Assembly: GCA_949130495.1 (NCBI GenBank)
Contig: OX422207.1
Span: 786,894,384-786,958,383 of the forward strand
Reading direction: 5' to 3'
DNA: 64,000 bases
Origin: Sambucus nigra
Taxonomy: Eukaryota; Streptophyta; Magnoliopsida; Dipsacales; Adoxaceae
The stretch's first letter is position 1. Each line of letters opens with the position of its first letter. Below the pieces are notes generated by a model. That model worked only from the letters and a program-made list of their open reading frames with translations. It did no database searches and was not told the origin of the DNA. Both the position numbers and the translations under genes were made by a program. Positions 11,434 to 23,690 of this stretch are shown in pieces.

Positions 11434-12720
11434 TAGAATTTCTTGAGATGGTCCAGATTGACTGGATGAACCATCTCTTCCCCATCTAGGTCAGTGAGCA
11501 TGGCGGCACCGCCGAATAAGATTTTCTTCACAATGTAGGGGCCGCTCCAATTGGGCTTGAATTTCCCTCTGGGGTCCCAGATGGGTTCTATTATCTCTTT
11601 GAGGGCTAAATCCCCCTCCCGGACATCGCGGTCCTTGACTCTCTTGTTGAATGATCGCGCTATTCGGCGATGGTACTTCTATATGTGGTAAAGAGACTTT
11701 AATCTTCTTTCATCTAGGAGGGCTAGCTCATCAAGTTGGCTTTGGCACCAGTCTTCTTCACTAACCTTGCTTTCGAGCATGACGCATAGCGAGGGTATTT
11801 CCAGCTCCACAAGTAGGACTGCTTCCATGCCGTAGACCAGGGAGTAAGGGGTAGCCCCAGTAGAGGTTCGGATTGAGGTTCGATAGCCCCAGAGGGTGTA
11901 TGGGATCCGGTCGGCCCAATCCCTATAACTTTCGATCATCTTGCTGATGATGACTTTGAGGTTCTTATTGGCGTCTTAAACTGCACCATTGGTCTGAGGT
12001 CGGTTGGGAGATGATTGTGTCTCTGAATCCCGTACTCGTTGACTACTTCTGTGACTTCTGCTTCGAAATGCAACCCGTTATCTGATACTAGCTCGTGCGG
12101 GACCCCGTATCGATAGATGATATTTTTCTTGAGGAATTTGGTCACTTTTTGGCATTCAATACTGCGTATGACTCAGCCTCGACCCATTTGGTGAAGTAAT
12201 CGATGGCAACCAGGATAAACTCATGTCCGTTTGAAGCCTTTGGTGTAACCTTCCCTATGATGTCGACCCTCAGGTGGAGAACGGCCAGGGAGAGGTCATG
12301 TTGTATAATTCTCGCGGAGGCAAGTGTTGGAGATTGGAGAATTGTTGGCATTTGAGGCACCTCCGGACATAGGCGATGCAATCCTGGATCATGGTGGTCC
12401 AGTAGTAGCCCTGTCGGATGATCTTCTTGGCGAGCATGTGACCATTCATGTGGGGTTCGCATTCCCTACTGTGGATTTTCTGCATTATTTTCTCAATCTC
12501 AGGCCCTGCGATGCAGTGCAGATGAGTTCCATCGAAATTCCTCTTGAGTAGAGCTTTATGACAGATGATGTACTGGGCGACCAATCTTCGGAGGGTTGTT
12601 CGATCTTTCTTGTTGGAACCCTTAGGATACATACCATGTTTAAGGAGGCACCAGATATCATAGTACCAACAATCGGCTAGTTCGGGATCTTCAGTGGAGA
12701 CAAGCTCAATATGGTAGCAA
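11434..12720 (-). pseudogene. pol: E2 integrase, broken
   Basis: The zinc-binding part is visible with H-H-C-C spacing around RECEPHMNGH and YVRRCLKCQQ. The core has DYFTKWVEAES and SDNGLHFEAEV, then PYTLWGYRTSIRTSTGATPY, and the C-terminal part has GKFKPNWSGPYIVKK before the stop near 11434. It is split by frameshifts near 12460, 12145 and 11940. In the frame that reads NGAV, the codon where the third catalytic residue (Glu) belongs is TAA at 11976-11978. The enzyme that would insert E2 cDNA cannot be made. Confidence 0.8.
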
Positions 12721-13801
12721 TGGGTCGGTTTGTCTTGCTTTTGAACTAGGAAGGGGGTTATTGTTATTCCTTTGGGCATGTCGACTATGGAGGCCAAGGT
12801 GGCGAGAGCATCGGCTAGGTTATTCTTTGCTCGGGGTAGGTAATGGAAGGTGATATCTCGGAATCGGGAGGCTAACTCTTCTAATTGGGCATGAAAGGGT
12901 TGGAGCTTTTCGTCCTTGACTTTCCACTTTCTGAGCACTTGACCGATGATAAGGGTAGAATCCCCGTAGACATCAAGGTATTGAATACCTTTCTTGATAG
13001 CAACCTTGAGGCCCATTGTGCATGCCTCGTATTCCGTCATGTTATTGGTGCAAGGGAAATTCAATTTAATGGCAATGGGAGTGTGGGAGTAATCTGGGGT
13101 GATCAGGAGTATCCCAATGCCCTATCCCTTTTTGTTGGCAGCGCCGTCAAAGAACATTTTCCATCGAAGGCAGTCTTGAGTGGTGCAGAGGATATTTTCA
13201 TCTGGGAATTCGAAAATCCGAACATCTGCTTCGTCTATGGGATAATCGACGAGGTAGTCAGAGATGTCTCTTCCTTTAATAGCTTTCTATGTGACGTACA
13301 CGATATCGAACTCGGTTAGGAGCATCAACCATCGGGCCATTCGGCTGGATAAGGTGGGTTTCTCAAGCAGCTATTTGATGGGATCCATTCGGGATACAAG
13401 TTTGATGGGGATGGTGAGTATGTAGTGTTGCAACTTTTGGGTGACCCAGACAAGTGCGACACATGCCTTTTCTAAAGCAGTGTAGTTGACCTCGTACCCG
13501 GCCAATTTGCGACTGGCATAATACATGGCTCTTTCTTGACGGGAGTCCTCAAGGTATTGGGCTAGCAAAGCCCCAGCTGCAGTGTCGGTTATGGTTAGGT
13601 ATAGGAGAAAAGTGAGACCAGACTCTGGTGGCATGAGCACTGGAGGTTGGGTTAGGTATTGTTTGATTCGGTCAAAAGCTTCTTAGCAGGCCTCATTCCA
13701 AACCTTGGTTGAATCCTTTGGAGGAGCTTGAAGATCGGTTCACAGATGGAGGTTAGCTGGCTGATGAACCGACTGATAAATTGCAATTTTCCAAGAAAAC
13801 C
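12721..13801 (-). pseudogene. pol: E2 RNase H and second (archaeal-like) RNase H
   Basis: The first RNase H follows the RT thumb: LYLTITDTAAGALLAQ, then YYASRKLAGYEVNYTALEKA. The second one starts near 13170 with MFFDGAANKKG, and goes on with NNMTEYEACTMGLK, VYGDSTLIIGQV and LPRAKNNLADALATLAS. Two RNase H domains, the second of archaeal type, mark the Tat lineage. A TGA at 13799-13801 (likely an Arg codon before GFLGKLQF) and a frameshift near 13720 separate it from the RT. Confidence 0.8.
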
Positions 13802-16102
13802 TCAGACTTCTTTCTCTATTCGGGGTGGTGGCATCTCAAGTATGGCCTTCAGTTTTGCAGGATCATCTTCTATCCCCTTTTCGCTGACCATGAATCCCAA
13901 GAGTTTTCCCTTTATAACGCTGAAGACACACTTCTGTGGATTAAGTCGCATCTGATAACGTCGCAGTTGTTCGAAGAACTTTCGGAGAGCGGGAACATGA
14001 CCTTCTCTAGTTTTGGACTTGATAATCATATCATCCACATAAACCTCGACCTCTTTGTGAATTAGATCGTGCAGGATGATTGTGGCATCTCTTTGGTAGG
14101 TAGCCCCAGCGTTCTTGAGACCAAATGGCATAACGGTGTAGCAAAAGGTTCCCCATGGGGTGACGAATGCATTTTTTTCTTGGTGGTCGGGGTGCATCTT
14201 AATTTGGTTGTATCCGACAAACCCGTCGACAAATGACTTGAGAGCATGACTGGCTGTGTTGTTCACGATCATGTCGATATTGGGTAGCGAATAATGATCC
14301 TTGGGAGAAGCTTTGTTTAAATCTCTGTAATCTACACACATTCGAACCTTCCTTCCTGATTTCGGCACAAGTACAATGTTGGCTAGACATGTGGGATATT
14401 CGATCACCCGAATGAAACCCACGTTTAGTTGTTTGACCACCTCTTCTTTGACCTTGAGCGGCCATTCAGTGCGGAGTTTTCTCAATTTTTGTTCAACCGA
14501 CTTGTAATCTGGGAGAGTGGGGATCTCGTGCTGAGCTATTTCAGGATCAATGCCGGGCATATCATCATAGAACTGTGCGAAGACATCTACGAACTCCTTC
14601 AGCAATTCTTCGAGTTGTACTCGCTCATGCTCGTCAAGGGTGGCCCCTATCCTAATCTCGCTCAGTTGGCTACTAGAACTGAGATTAATAACAATAGTCT
14701 CTTCTTCATTAACTTGAACGCGGTTATGTTGTTTATTATTAACCTTATTTAGATCAGTTAAGAATTGTTCATTTGCAAAATCATCATCATCAAAAGTTTG
14801 ATTAGAATTCAAGCAGTTAATGTAAGGCACAACAAGATACTCAAAATCTTTATTTATTTCATTGATAGGAAAAACAGCATTGAGAACCTCATCAAAAGAG
14901 GTATCGATTACATTTGAGTAAGGATAGGCAACAAAAGAAGAAATATGGTAAACATTGGGGTCAGGGGAGATTTCACGAGGTAGAACTGGCGCAGCATACC
15001 AGTTGAGAAGAGGTGTATCAGCAGCTTTAATCAGACGGGATGGGTCCATTGATGTAGTGCCTGAATGAACCATGCAGAGTGCCAGCCCCAGTATCTCTAA
15101 GTTGAAGGAATCTTTGGAATCTCCTTCCGCAGTCTCTTCAGCATCTTTGATGAGCGGTTGTACTTGGTGTGAGAAACTTTCGGCCCATGGGTAGCTATCT
15201 TGGAAAAAGATCTCCATTCCCGGCCTCATCTTCTTGTCTATGTGGTCATACCATAGTTCTGGAAAACCGTAAAAGGGGAAGTCCTCGCCTTCTTTGATGA
15301 ATCGTCCATTTAAGGAGTCTCCTGAGACAGTTCGGATACAGTCTAATTTTCTCTTTGGTCGAGACTGGTGGATCATTCTGAGCTCTTGTTTCGATGGTTG
15401 ATACCCCAAGCCACAAGGAGGGAAAGCTTTCTTCAGTTCGATGGGCTCAAGTATCCCTTGCTGCCTTTGCCCTAGCCCCAGTCCGGGCATGAAGTGTATG
15501 TTTCTGAACATCTGAATCACATTGACATTCCTATGAGGGTCATATTCTGGACAAACCATTTCTTTGAAATCGTCCCCTGCCAAGAGTAGGAGTGGTTCAA
15601 CTCGGAATCCTGATAGGAGCATATCATTTGACCCGTGCTGTATCTCAAGAATTGGACTGCTGGTGCTTGCACCCCCGACATTTTTATCGTCACCTAAAAT
15701 GGTGATGACTCGCCCGTCGGTGAAGAACTTCAATTTCTGATTGAGTGAGGAAGACACACCCTTAATATTGTGGAGCCAGGGTCGTCCGAGCAACAGGTTG
15801 AAACAAGCTGGGATGTCTATGACTTGGAATTCAACGACAGGGTTTATAGGACCAACCCCTATTGCAAGTTTTATGGACCCCATCACCTCACGACGGGTAT
15901 TATCGTAGGCACGCACAGCAGCAGAGGTTGGAGCGAGGTCGCTTTCTTTCAGGCCTAAATACTTGAAGGTTCTCAGAGGGCAAACGTTCAAGGCGGATCC
16001 GTTATCGATAAGGGAGAGTGGCACGACCTTTCCCATAACTTCGACGGAGATATTGAGTGCATGATTGTGATTCGACCCAATTCTGGGGATTTTCTTCTTC
16101 AA
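13802..16102 (-). pseudogene. pol: E2 protease and reverse transcriptase
   Basis: A 766-codon open stretch. Near its start is the aspartic protease with LIDNGSALNVCPL and LLLGRPWLHN. The RT follows: WPLKVKEEVVKQL, CVDYRDLNKASPKDHY, the palm MPFGLKNAGATYQR, and EVYVDDMIIKSK with an intact YVDD. The opening overlaps the gag frame by about 100 bases; reading passes from gag to protease with a one-base shift near 16080. I read this as a mutation, since Tat gag and pol are normally fused here. This is the best preserved pol piece of E2. Confidence 0.85.
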
Positions 16103-18590
16103 AAAATGATAGCATTCGGGTAGAGGTCAAGGATCTGACCAGATTTATCGCTTCTTCTGGTGTGGTAGAGGGATGAACTATGGGTCCAGTGAGTAATTTG
16201 ATTAAAGCATTTATGTGTAGCTGGGAAGACATGAAAAGCCCCCATAGAGTGATGTTAGCTTGGGTTTTCTTCAGTTGATCGAGAATCTTGCTCTCCTCGA
16301 TGGTCATCTTTGGCATAGGAAGGTTTTCAATGCCTTTCCCTTTGTCATTTATTGGTAGTGAGCTTGGAACCTGGTAATGTCTCCCTGATTTGGTCATGTG
16401 ATTTACTGAAGAAGGAAATAACATGAATCCCGTTTCCTCATCAATCTCAGGTTGTTCTGCCACCCTGTTTATCTCTCCGAGGAGTTCTTCAAATGATATC
16501 ATCCCACATATGTTGGCTACTAGGCCAGCTCTTCTTGAAGCTTGTTCTTCGCTCGAATCTTCGAATTCTTCCCCCCATACGGTGGTAGAAACTCTTTCTT
16601 TCCATGTAAAGTCGATGCATTCCACAACTTCAACGTCTTCTTCATACAAGTTCTCCCATTTCGTGGGGATATGTGTGATTGAAGGGACCAAGCGCCCTTG
16701 TAGCTTTAAAGTGTCAAGTAACCCGGTGATACTGTAAATTCTGTTGGTTTGCCCGAATAATTCTGCCATAGTCTGGACAACATCATCTAGGATGACTTTG
16801 TCGATTGGTACCACCCAATTGTCTGAATATCGGGCCCATTTTCGTGCCTCCAAGAACAGTGTACTGAACTTCTGGCAATCGATGACCATCTGCGAGGGCA
16901 ATTTCAGCCCGAACTCTAGGAGTTGGTTTAACACCTTTGACAATTCCATACTTCCATTTTCAGAACGGGTACGGACAGTGATGCATGCTCTGGTAAGGAG
17001 TGACAGTGCCTGATCAACGAGGCTAATAGGGTTTAGGAGGAAATATGGGCAAGTTTGAAGAGGTTTAGGAGAGTATATGGGTGTGATTTGAGTTGAGGGA
17101 TCGAAATCTGGGTTTTCTTCCAAGAAGATGGCATTGGCATGATTCAAAAGTGGATTGTGAGTAGTGTTTGGCTTAGGATTGGCTGGTGGGGCAATGGTAC
17201 CCCGGTCAATGAGATATTGGATTACGTTTCGAAGGTGAAAGCATTGGTCGGTGGTACGGCCAGCAGTTTGGTGGAAGGCGCAATGAGCATCGGCCTTGAA
17301 GTTTCTTGGGAGTGAATTTAGCAATGGACGGGGATCCAAGGTTTTGATGAGGTTTCGGCTTAACAGGGCTTGGTAAACTTTGGAGAGGGGAGCATGGAGC
17401 TCAGTGTATTCCCTTCAGATGGGGGCAGGGTGACTTTCTGGTACCCATGATGTAGTTGGTTGAGAGATGTTGTTGATGGTCGAAACGGTAGCACTGGCAG
17501 GCTTGTCATACTTTCTAGAGGTGAATTGTCCGGACACCTTCTTTGGTTCAACCTCTGTTTTAACGAGGCTTTCCTCGATTTTCACTCCAGCCTATCTGAG
17601 AGCTCGGAAGTGGGGATAGTATTGTCCTCCCATCGTTGCTCGGACATGGGGCAAGAAGTTTTTCTTCACTATGTTGACCTGTTCTTCCTCGGATGGCCGG
17701 TTAGTCATGGTAGTTACTTGCTCTCTCCACCTAGTTATGAAGTTACTGACTGATTCTCCTGGATTCTGTTTGAGCAGCTCTAAATCACGACGGGTGACCT
17801 CAAGCTCTTCGTTGTATTTATATTGCGACATGAATTCTCGGGCTACATCCTCCCAGCTACGGATTCTGGATTCCTCAAGAGATAAAAATCATCTGAGGGC
17901 ACTATCCTTCAAAGTTTGCTGAAACAATTGGGCCATCACTTCTTCAGAATCCCCTAGTAGAGTCATGGAATGATGATAACTTCGAAGATGAACAATTGGG
18001 TGTCCACCCCCTTCGAACTTCTCGATATTTGGCATCTTGAACTTCTCGGGTAACCTTGCTTTAGGATAAGGAGACATGTGGGTGTAGTCCATGTAATTCC
18101 CAGAGATCCTGACCTGGTCAAACTTCTTGGTGAGCATCTTGAGATCCTCTTTGACTTTATTCAACTCCTCCTCCTTTGGATCAACGACCACAGGCAGGTT
18201 AGCCATAGGCTGGGCAATGTTTGGCATGGAAAGCTGGGCAGGCGACGACCCATTGGCAGGAGGGGCACGTGGAGCGTGCTGATATTCTTCCGAAACCCAG
18301 ATAGGCTCGGGTGGACCCATAGCACGAGGGAACAGGGACTCTAGCTATTGAGGAATAGGAAGCTGGTTTCGTTGCATCTCTCGAACCTCGGTTTGGAGGT
18401 TGTCAATCTTGGACACGAGCTGGACTAGGACTGTCGTCAGATCCGACTGTATGACTGGTGCTTGATCTATATTCTCCATAGAAGATGGATGGATTCCAGA
18501 CTCGAAAAAAGTAGTAGAGGAACGGATGAAACTCCGAGGTGATTTGACTGAAGACCGAAGCCAATAGGGAGCCCGACCAAGGGCTTGCAA
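16002..18590 (-). pseudogene. gag: E2 gag
   Basis: One frame with four internal stops (about 18345, 17889, 17592, 17415). A short coiled coil (LVSKIDNLQTEVREMQRNQ) is followed by the retrotransposon gag core: LPEKFKMPNIEKFEGGGHPI, LFQQTLKDSAL, and FITRWREQV. Further on is the Tat-type zinc motif CAFHQTAGRTTDQC, with Arg where His is usual, then VIQYLIDRGTI. The start may be the Met at about 18479 rather than 18590. Gag would form the particle that packages the RNA. Confidence 0.75.
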
Positions 18591-19747
18591 TCGACCTGAG
18601 AAGGCGTAGGAAGAGATTTATTTTTGAGAAAAAAGGAAGAACTATTTTTGGATTTTTGATAAAGAAGGGATAATTTTTTTTGGATTTTTGATAAAGAAGG
18701 GAAAAATGTTTTTGGATTTTTTATAAAGAAGGGAAAAATGCTTTTGGAGACGGAACTCAGCATGATTATTATAATTATTATGTTTTCACTTGTATTTAAT
18801 TCTCCTAAATGCAATGCCAGGCGGGACCCGAGCCTGAAAAAGTGGGGGTCTTAGTATATGCAAAGCTACGGTTTGGACTCATAACCAGGCTCACGGACAG
18901 GGCCCGTTTTAAAAATGTGCAAAAATTTGGGCGGCAGATCGACCTAGAATTTCGGTAGAGTTTCGGGTTGAAACCGAAAATCTAAAGTACGTGTCCTAGG
19001 TTTGACACCTATATACGGGTATGCCGTTGGTTGGGTGAATCGACATGGGTTCCCCCCTTTGGCGTGACTTCCACGATATACGTCTTGCTCTTGCAGGCAA
19101 TCGGTATGTGTGGACAAGACATTTGATATACCTGAGTGTACGTGAATTGCCTCACCATATACCTCGTGGGGGCGGTACGTGTGAGAGCGAATTCGATATA
19201 CTCGACGTACATGAACGAGTTCCCTGCGATATACCTCCCGTCATGACTTAGGTCAAGCGATATGATGCGGGGGAACCGTTCGATATACGTCGAAGGTACT
19301 TGGTCAATGGAAGGTGAGAGTCGTATCGCTTAGGCTAATTGCGACCTACCGGACCAGCGCCCATCACGAAGTGACCCTCCAGTTACTGGGTAAAATTTGG
19401 TCAATATCAATGCTCTTTGGTGATGTCGTGTGAATCATGCATGATTCTCTTATTAGTATCTGATGATGAGAATGCCTTTTTCTTGATTATGCCAAACAGG
19501 GAGCAAAGTACAAGTACCCCAAAAGGTACACCAAGTATGGATGGGTGATGCGTGCAACATGGGGATATACATGTGATCCTAGATGCACGTGGTGTGAAGT
19601 GTACATGGAGAATTTTCTACAAGTGTGTGAACATAAGCATAAGCATGGGATACATATGAGAAAGGGGAACATGCAGATATGGGGGGGAAACATAATCAAA
19701 TATAGTATTCATGTAAATAGAGTCAATCCCACAAACAAAAACACATA
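18591..19747 (-). other. E2 leader between primer site and gag
   Basis: No gene. At 18625-18745 a T-rich unit (GGATTTTTGATAAAGAAGGG and variants) repeats three to four times. At about 19070-19290 the motif GATATAC or ATATACC occurs six times at 30-60 base spacing (for example CGATATACGTC, TTGATATACCTGAG). Confidence 0.5.
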
Positions 19748-19765
19748 TCCCCAGCAGAGTCGCCA
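19748..19765 (-). other. Primer binding site of E2
   Basis: On the - strand TGGCGACTCTGCTGGGGA stands three bases inside the LTR. This form is common in plant Tat elements. I do not assign the tRNA. Confidence 0.7.
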
Positions 19766-20492
19766 CTATGGCCATCCCCGATCCCCGCCGCGCGGGCCGG
19801 TAGAGTGGAGGAAAGGATCCATCGGGTCCCGCGCGTCCCTCTCGAGAGCGCTTCGGCCGATGTCGTTTATGGTGTAAAAATGTAGAGAGATTCAGAGTCG
19901 CCAGTCTATTTTACTCAAAATAGACAAGAGAAAGAAAAGGGGAAGCCACCCCGAAGGATGGCATCCAAAGACATACTGGTGCGTGCGAAACCAAGATGAT
20001 TCGAGAAGGGTTCGGAGGCTTAGTTACGAAATGGGAAGGTGTTAGGCACCCATTCTACCCTTTCGGTCTCTCATGAATATTTGGTATTTTTCTTTTGTTT
20101 CCCCCCGTGATATGTGTGCATGTGTATATATAAAATGGAGGTAGGAATCCTCGACTTGTATTATGGAAAAGATAAAGTGAGTCATTCGTAGGAAGATATA
20201 AGAATAATATTAGAAGAATAAGATTTATGCGATTACCCCTACGTTGACCGTTTTAATAGAACGATAATGCATATGGAGCAATATGTTACTAAGGGCAAGT
20301 ATATAGAATATTGGAAGATTATATTTAGAGTAAATAGGAAGATGAGAGAAAAAGTGGAAAAAGGACTCGAGTCTCGGTTTTACCCTGAGACGCCTACGTA
20401 GCCTATAAAGGCATCAAAATTCATGTAGTTCGCATACAAAACAAGGGGTGGGGTTTATCCCATAAATCCAAATAGGGGATCTCTTATTTGTA

Positions 20493-20523
<31 letters not shown>

Positions 20524-20990
20524 AGAAAAAATGTTTTAGTTATGAGAAAAGTGTGGAAAAACTGTGAGAATCCCTACTTGGAATTTATGAGCAAACCCTC
20601 TTTTTCTTATTTTTTGGGTTTTATGAAAATAAAAGATGTACAATAATACTAAATAAAAAGTATATTAGGATGTGTGAGATGAGATAATAAAAGTGCTAAA
20701 CAAGAAAATAAGTTATTGGGAATTTAAGAGAATATAAGAGAGATTTTGAGAAAGTTGGACCATCTTGAAGATATTGAGCTTGATCTTGAATGTTGAAGAG
20801 CAGCCCTTGCACTTGGATGATGATGGAAGTGGCTAATTCACCAAGTTTGATGAAAAGGATGATGAAAAGTGGAAGTAAAAAGGGTATTTGGATGTTGAAA
20901 TCACCCTGCCTTCGAGAGAGGTTTCTGGGATTCGTTGAGAGAGATTTCTATCAGATCTGGGGTCCCCTTGAAAATGAGGTGAAAGCCTCC

Positions 20991-20997
20991 TTTTATA
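20991..20997 (-). promoter_or_regulatory. TATA box of E2 LTR
   Basis: TATAAAA on the - strand, with the GCCGATNGGC palindromes starting about 15 bases upstream; same order as in the PMD promoter of E2. Confidence 0.6.
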
Positions 20998-21125
20998 GGC
21001 TCAAGTCACTGCCGATTGGCATAGACCTGTTCCTGCCCATCGGCACCTGCCGATAGGCAGGGTCTGGAACCTGCCATTTGCCAGTGCGTTTCAGGCTTTT
21101 TCAGAAAATCGGCCACCGAGGGCAA

Positions 21126-21790
21126 ACCGTTGGTCAGAATCGCGCACGAGCATACCGTTGGAAAGGTAATTCAGAGACCTTCGAAAGTCCTTTGAATCAC
21201 TCCCGGGTTCGGGAGTTGACTTTGGGTCAAATATGGCTCGGAAGCATTTGTCGGTCCATTGGACGGGGAATCGTTCGGACGCAAACGGATCGTTTATCCG
21301 CATGGTAAGTCCGAATTGCGCACGGGGCAGACCGTTAGAAAGTTTAGGAGATGTACTTCGACATTCCAAAGAGTTTGACCCGGTTTGGGGAATTAACTTT
21401 GGTCAACCAGGCTCAGGAAGCATTCGGTGACCTCTCGGAGTCAAACGGATCGTTCATCCGCATGGTAAGTCGGAATCGTGCACGAGATGGACCGTTGGAA
21501 AGGGTATTTAGTGCCTTTTGAAGATTCATTTAGCCTCAGTCGAGCTGAAGAGTTGACATAGGTCAAACAGAGCCCGGGAGCGCTCGGTGGCCTCCGGGTC
21601 AAGTTTCGGACGCAAACGGATCGTTCGTCTGCATGGTATGTCGGAATCGCTCACGGGATGGACCATTGGAAAGGGTATTCAGTGACCTTCGATGATTCAT
21701 TCAGTCTCGGTCGAGACGAAGAGTTTGACTTTTGGGTCAAACTGAGCCGGGGAGTCCCCGATGGCCTCCAGGTCAGTACTCGGGACATAA
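21126..21790. repeat. Imperfect tandem repeat in U3 of E2 LTR
   Basis: About four units of 160-180 bases. Each carries a GTCGGAATCG-type start, GGACCGTTGGAAAGG, GAGTTGACTTTGGGTCAA and AAACGGATCGTTC. Unit starts are near 21126, 21304, 21463 and 21636. Confidence 0.7.
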
Positions 21791-21866
21791 CCTGGGTTTA
21801 CAGTGGTGAAGGGAGGTACTAGGGACCTAAGGAGAGTTAGGGGGTTAACAGAATGGGGTGTCTACA

Positions 21867-22600
21867 CTATCAAAGGACCATGATGGCTATATTCCATGAT
21901 CTATTTCACGAGATTGTACAGTTTTATGTGGATGGTCTAGTGATAAAGTCCAAGGTGGAGTCCACCCACTTAGCAGACTTGAGGAGGGTGTTCCAGAGGT
22001 GCAGGAAATACAAATTGAAGATAAATCCCTTGAAGTGTGCATTTGGAGTAACTAGTGGACAATTCTTGGGATTTGTAGTGAACAGGCAAGGGTGAAGATG
22101 GATCTAGACAAGCGAGAAGGTATCCTCAACATGCCAAGGCCAAAGACAACAAAAGAGTTGATGAGTTTTTTGGGGAAGGTTTCTTACTTAAGGAGGTTCA
22201 TGCCCGAGCTGGCTGAAGTCACTCACCCATTGATGGAGCTTCTGTGAGTAAAGGCAAGTTCGTGTGGGAGTAGCCACATGAGGCAAATCTGGACCAGTTA
22301 AAGAAGTTGTTAACGTACTCCCAAACGATGGTTCCTCCTCGAGCAGGTATTCCTTTTCACCTCTATCTCACATCCACTAAAAGATCAATAGGGGCATTAC
22401 TGGCTCAGGAAGTGGGGGGTGTGGAAAAACTTGTGTATTATCTAAGTCGAATGATACATGGGCCTGATGCTAGGTATACAAGCATCGAGAGACATTGTCT
22501 AGCTCTATTATTTTTGGCGCAAAGCTTAGGCATTACATTTTATCTTTCACCCTCCACATCATCACTAGATATGGCCCTATAAAATTTTTGCTGGCTAGAA
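21867..22600 (+). pseudogene. pol: E3 reverse transcriptase end and RNase H, remnant
   Basis: The stretch opens inside the RT palm (YQRTMMAIFHDLFHE) because E2 is inserted before it. The catalytic YVDD reads YVDG here (QFYVDGLVIKSK). RT thumb: FQRCRKYKLKINPLKCAFGV, then RPKTTKELMSFLGKVSYL. RNase H: IPFHLYLTSTKRSIGALLAQ and YYLSRMIHGPDARYTSIERH. Several stops and frame breaks. E3 is on the + strand and is the outermost element of the nest. Confidence 0.8.
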
Positions 22601-23690
22601 TTGTGTTAATAGGCAGGGTTGTTCGATGGTTATTAATTCTTTCTTAGTATGATCTTAAGTGCGTGGTTTTTCGAGATATCAAAAGTCAGGCTTATGCAGA
22701 TATGTTGGCCATATTCTCATCGAGGACGTTCGAGCCACCTATTGAGGAGCTGCTAGGAGATGATCTTCAGGCCAACTACCTCAAGGAAAATCTAGAAGAA
22801 TGGAGCATGCAGTTTAATGGCTCTTCGACTAAAGGCATATGAGGGGAATGAGTGATTCTATACCGGGGGAAGAAGAGGTCCGATTATCCTTCAAGTTAGA
22901 CTTCAAGTGTTTAAATAACGAAGCTGAATATGAGGCTTTGGTGCTGGGATTTTTGGAGGTTTTGTGAAGAGGTATCCATGTGCTGACGATAGAAGGGGGT
23001 TCCAATTTGGTGGTGCAACAGGTGAATGGCGAGTACACTCTTAAGCACATGACCTTAGAACCTTATCGAACAATCATACAAAGGTTACTTGGCAAGTTCC
23101 ACGAAGTGAAGATCAAGAGGCACCCCAGGACGGTGAACAGACATGCAGATGCTTACGCCACGATCGCTCAAAAAATTGCTTTTGATGGAGAATCAATAGT
23201 TGTTCGAATAGCAAAGAGAATGGCACCCTCAACTGTCACAGAAATTTTGCCTTCTGATGATAGCAATGACTAGAGGGGAGAAACAAGGATACAGTTGGAA
23301 ACGGGTCAAGGGTCATTGACATTGGTCGAATTGGCACAAAATTTTACCACCTCGGGTAATCTGAACTATAAAACAAAGGGGGATGGCTATCTAGATGTGT
23401 GGGCCCAGAAGAAGCTAAGAGGAGATTTTTAGAGATACACGTCAAAAGATACGAGACAACAAAAATCTCTTTATATCGAAGAATTCAGAGGGAATGATAC
23501 TTTTGGCCAACGATGAAGCAAGTCGCTGCATTACTATAGCAAGATTGTGGAAAGTGCCTACTGTATTACCAAGTTATGGAGTCTAACCTCATAGATCAAC
23601 CATCAGATTGGAGGCAGCCATACATAGACATGTTGGTTGACGAGATTGTTCCCATAGATAAAGATAATGCCACAAAACTGAAATGACGAG
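22601..23690 (+). pseudogene. pol: E3 second RNase H, remnant
   Basis: EEWSMQFNGSSTK near 22800 is the start of an archaeal-type RNase H. It continues with NNEAEYEALVLGF, VLTIEGGSNLVVQQVNGEY and TVNRHADAYATIAQ up to about 23272. Stops and frameshifts break it. The rest to 23690 is a degraded linker before integrase. Confidence 0.7.

Larger units (their letters stand above)
5427..21866 (-). mobile_element. E2: Tat-type Ty3/Gypsy element with PMD and DUF7745 genes
   Basis: Reading leftwards: 5' LTR 21866-19769, primer site 19765-19748, leader, gag (18590-16002), pol with protease, RT, RNase H, second RNase H and integrase (16102-11434), then two antisense genes on the + strand (DUF7745-like, PMD) and a tandem array (6349-5441). 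The 3' LTR is not in the window; E1 is inserted at 5426/5427 and the rest should lie further left. The right flank after 21866 is the reverse transcriptase of E3, so E2 sits inside E3; CTATC at 21867 would be its target duplication but the other copy is out of view. Confidence 0.8.
19769..21866 (-). repeat. 5' LTR of E2
   Basis: On the - strand it starts TGTAGACACCCC at 21866 and ends GGATGGCCA at 19769, about 2.1 kb. A - strand TATAAAA lies at 20997-20991, with TGCCGATTGGCA (21010-21021), CCCATCGGCA and TGCCGATAGGCA (21048-21059) directly upstream. A (GT)n run is at about 20501-20522. Nothing codes. Confidence 0.8.

Noticed and set aside
16002..16102. Possible programmed frameshift between gag and protease of E2
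   Set aside because: There is an overlap and a T6 run, but the phase does not fit a slippery heptamer and related Tat elements fuse gag and pol at this place; a one-base indel is simpler.
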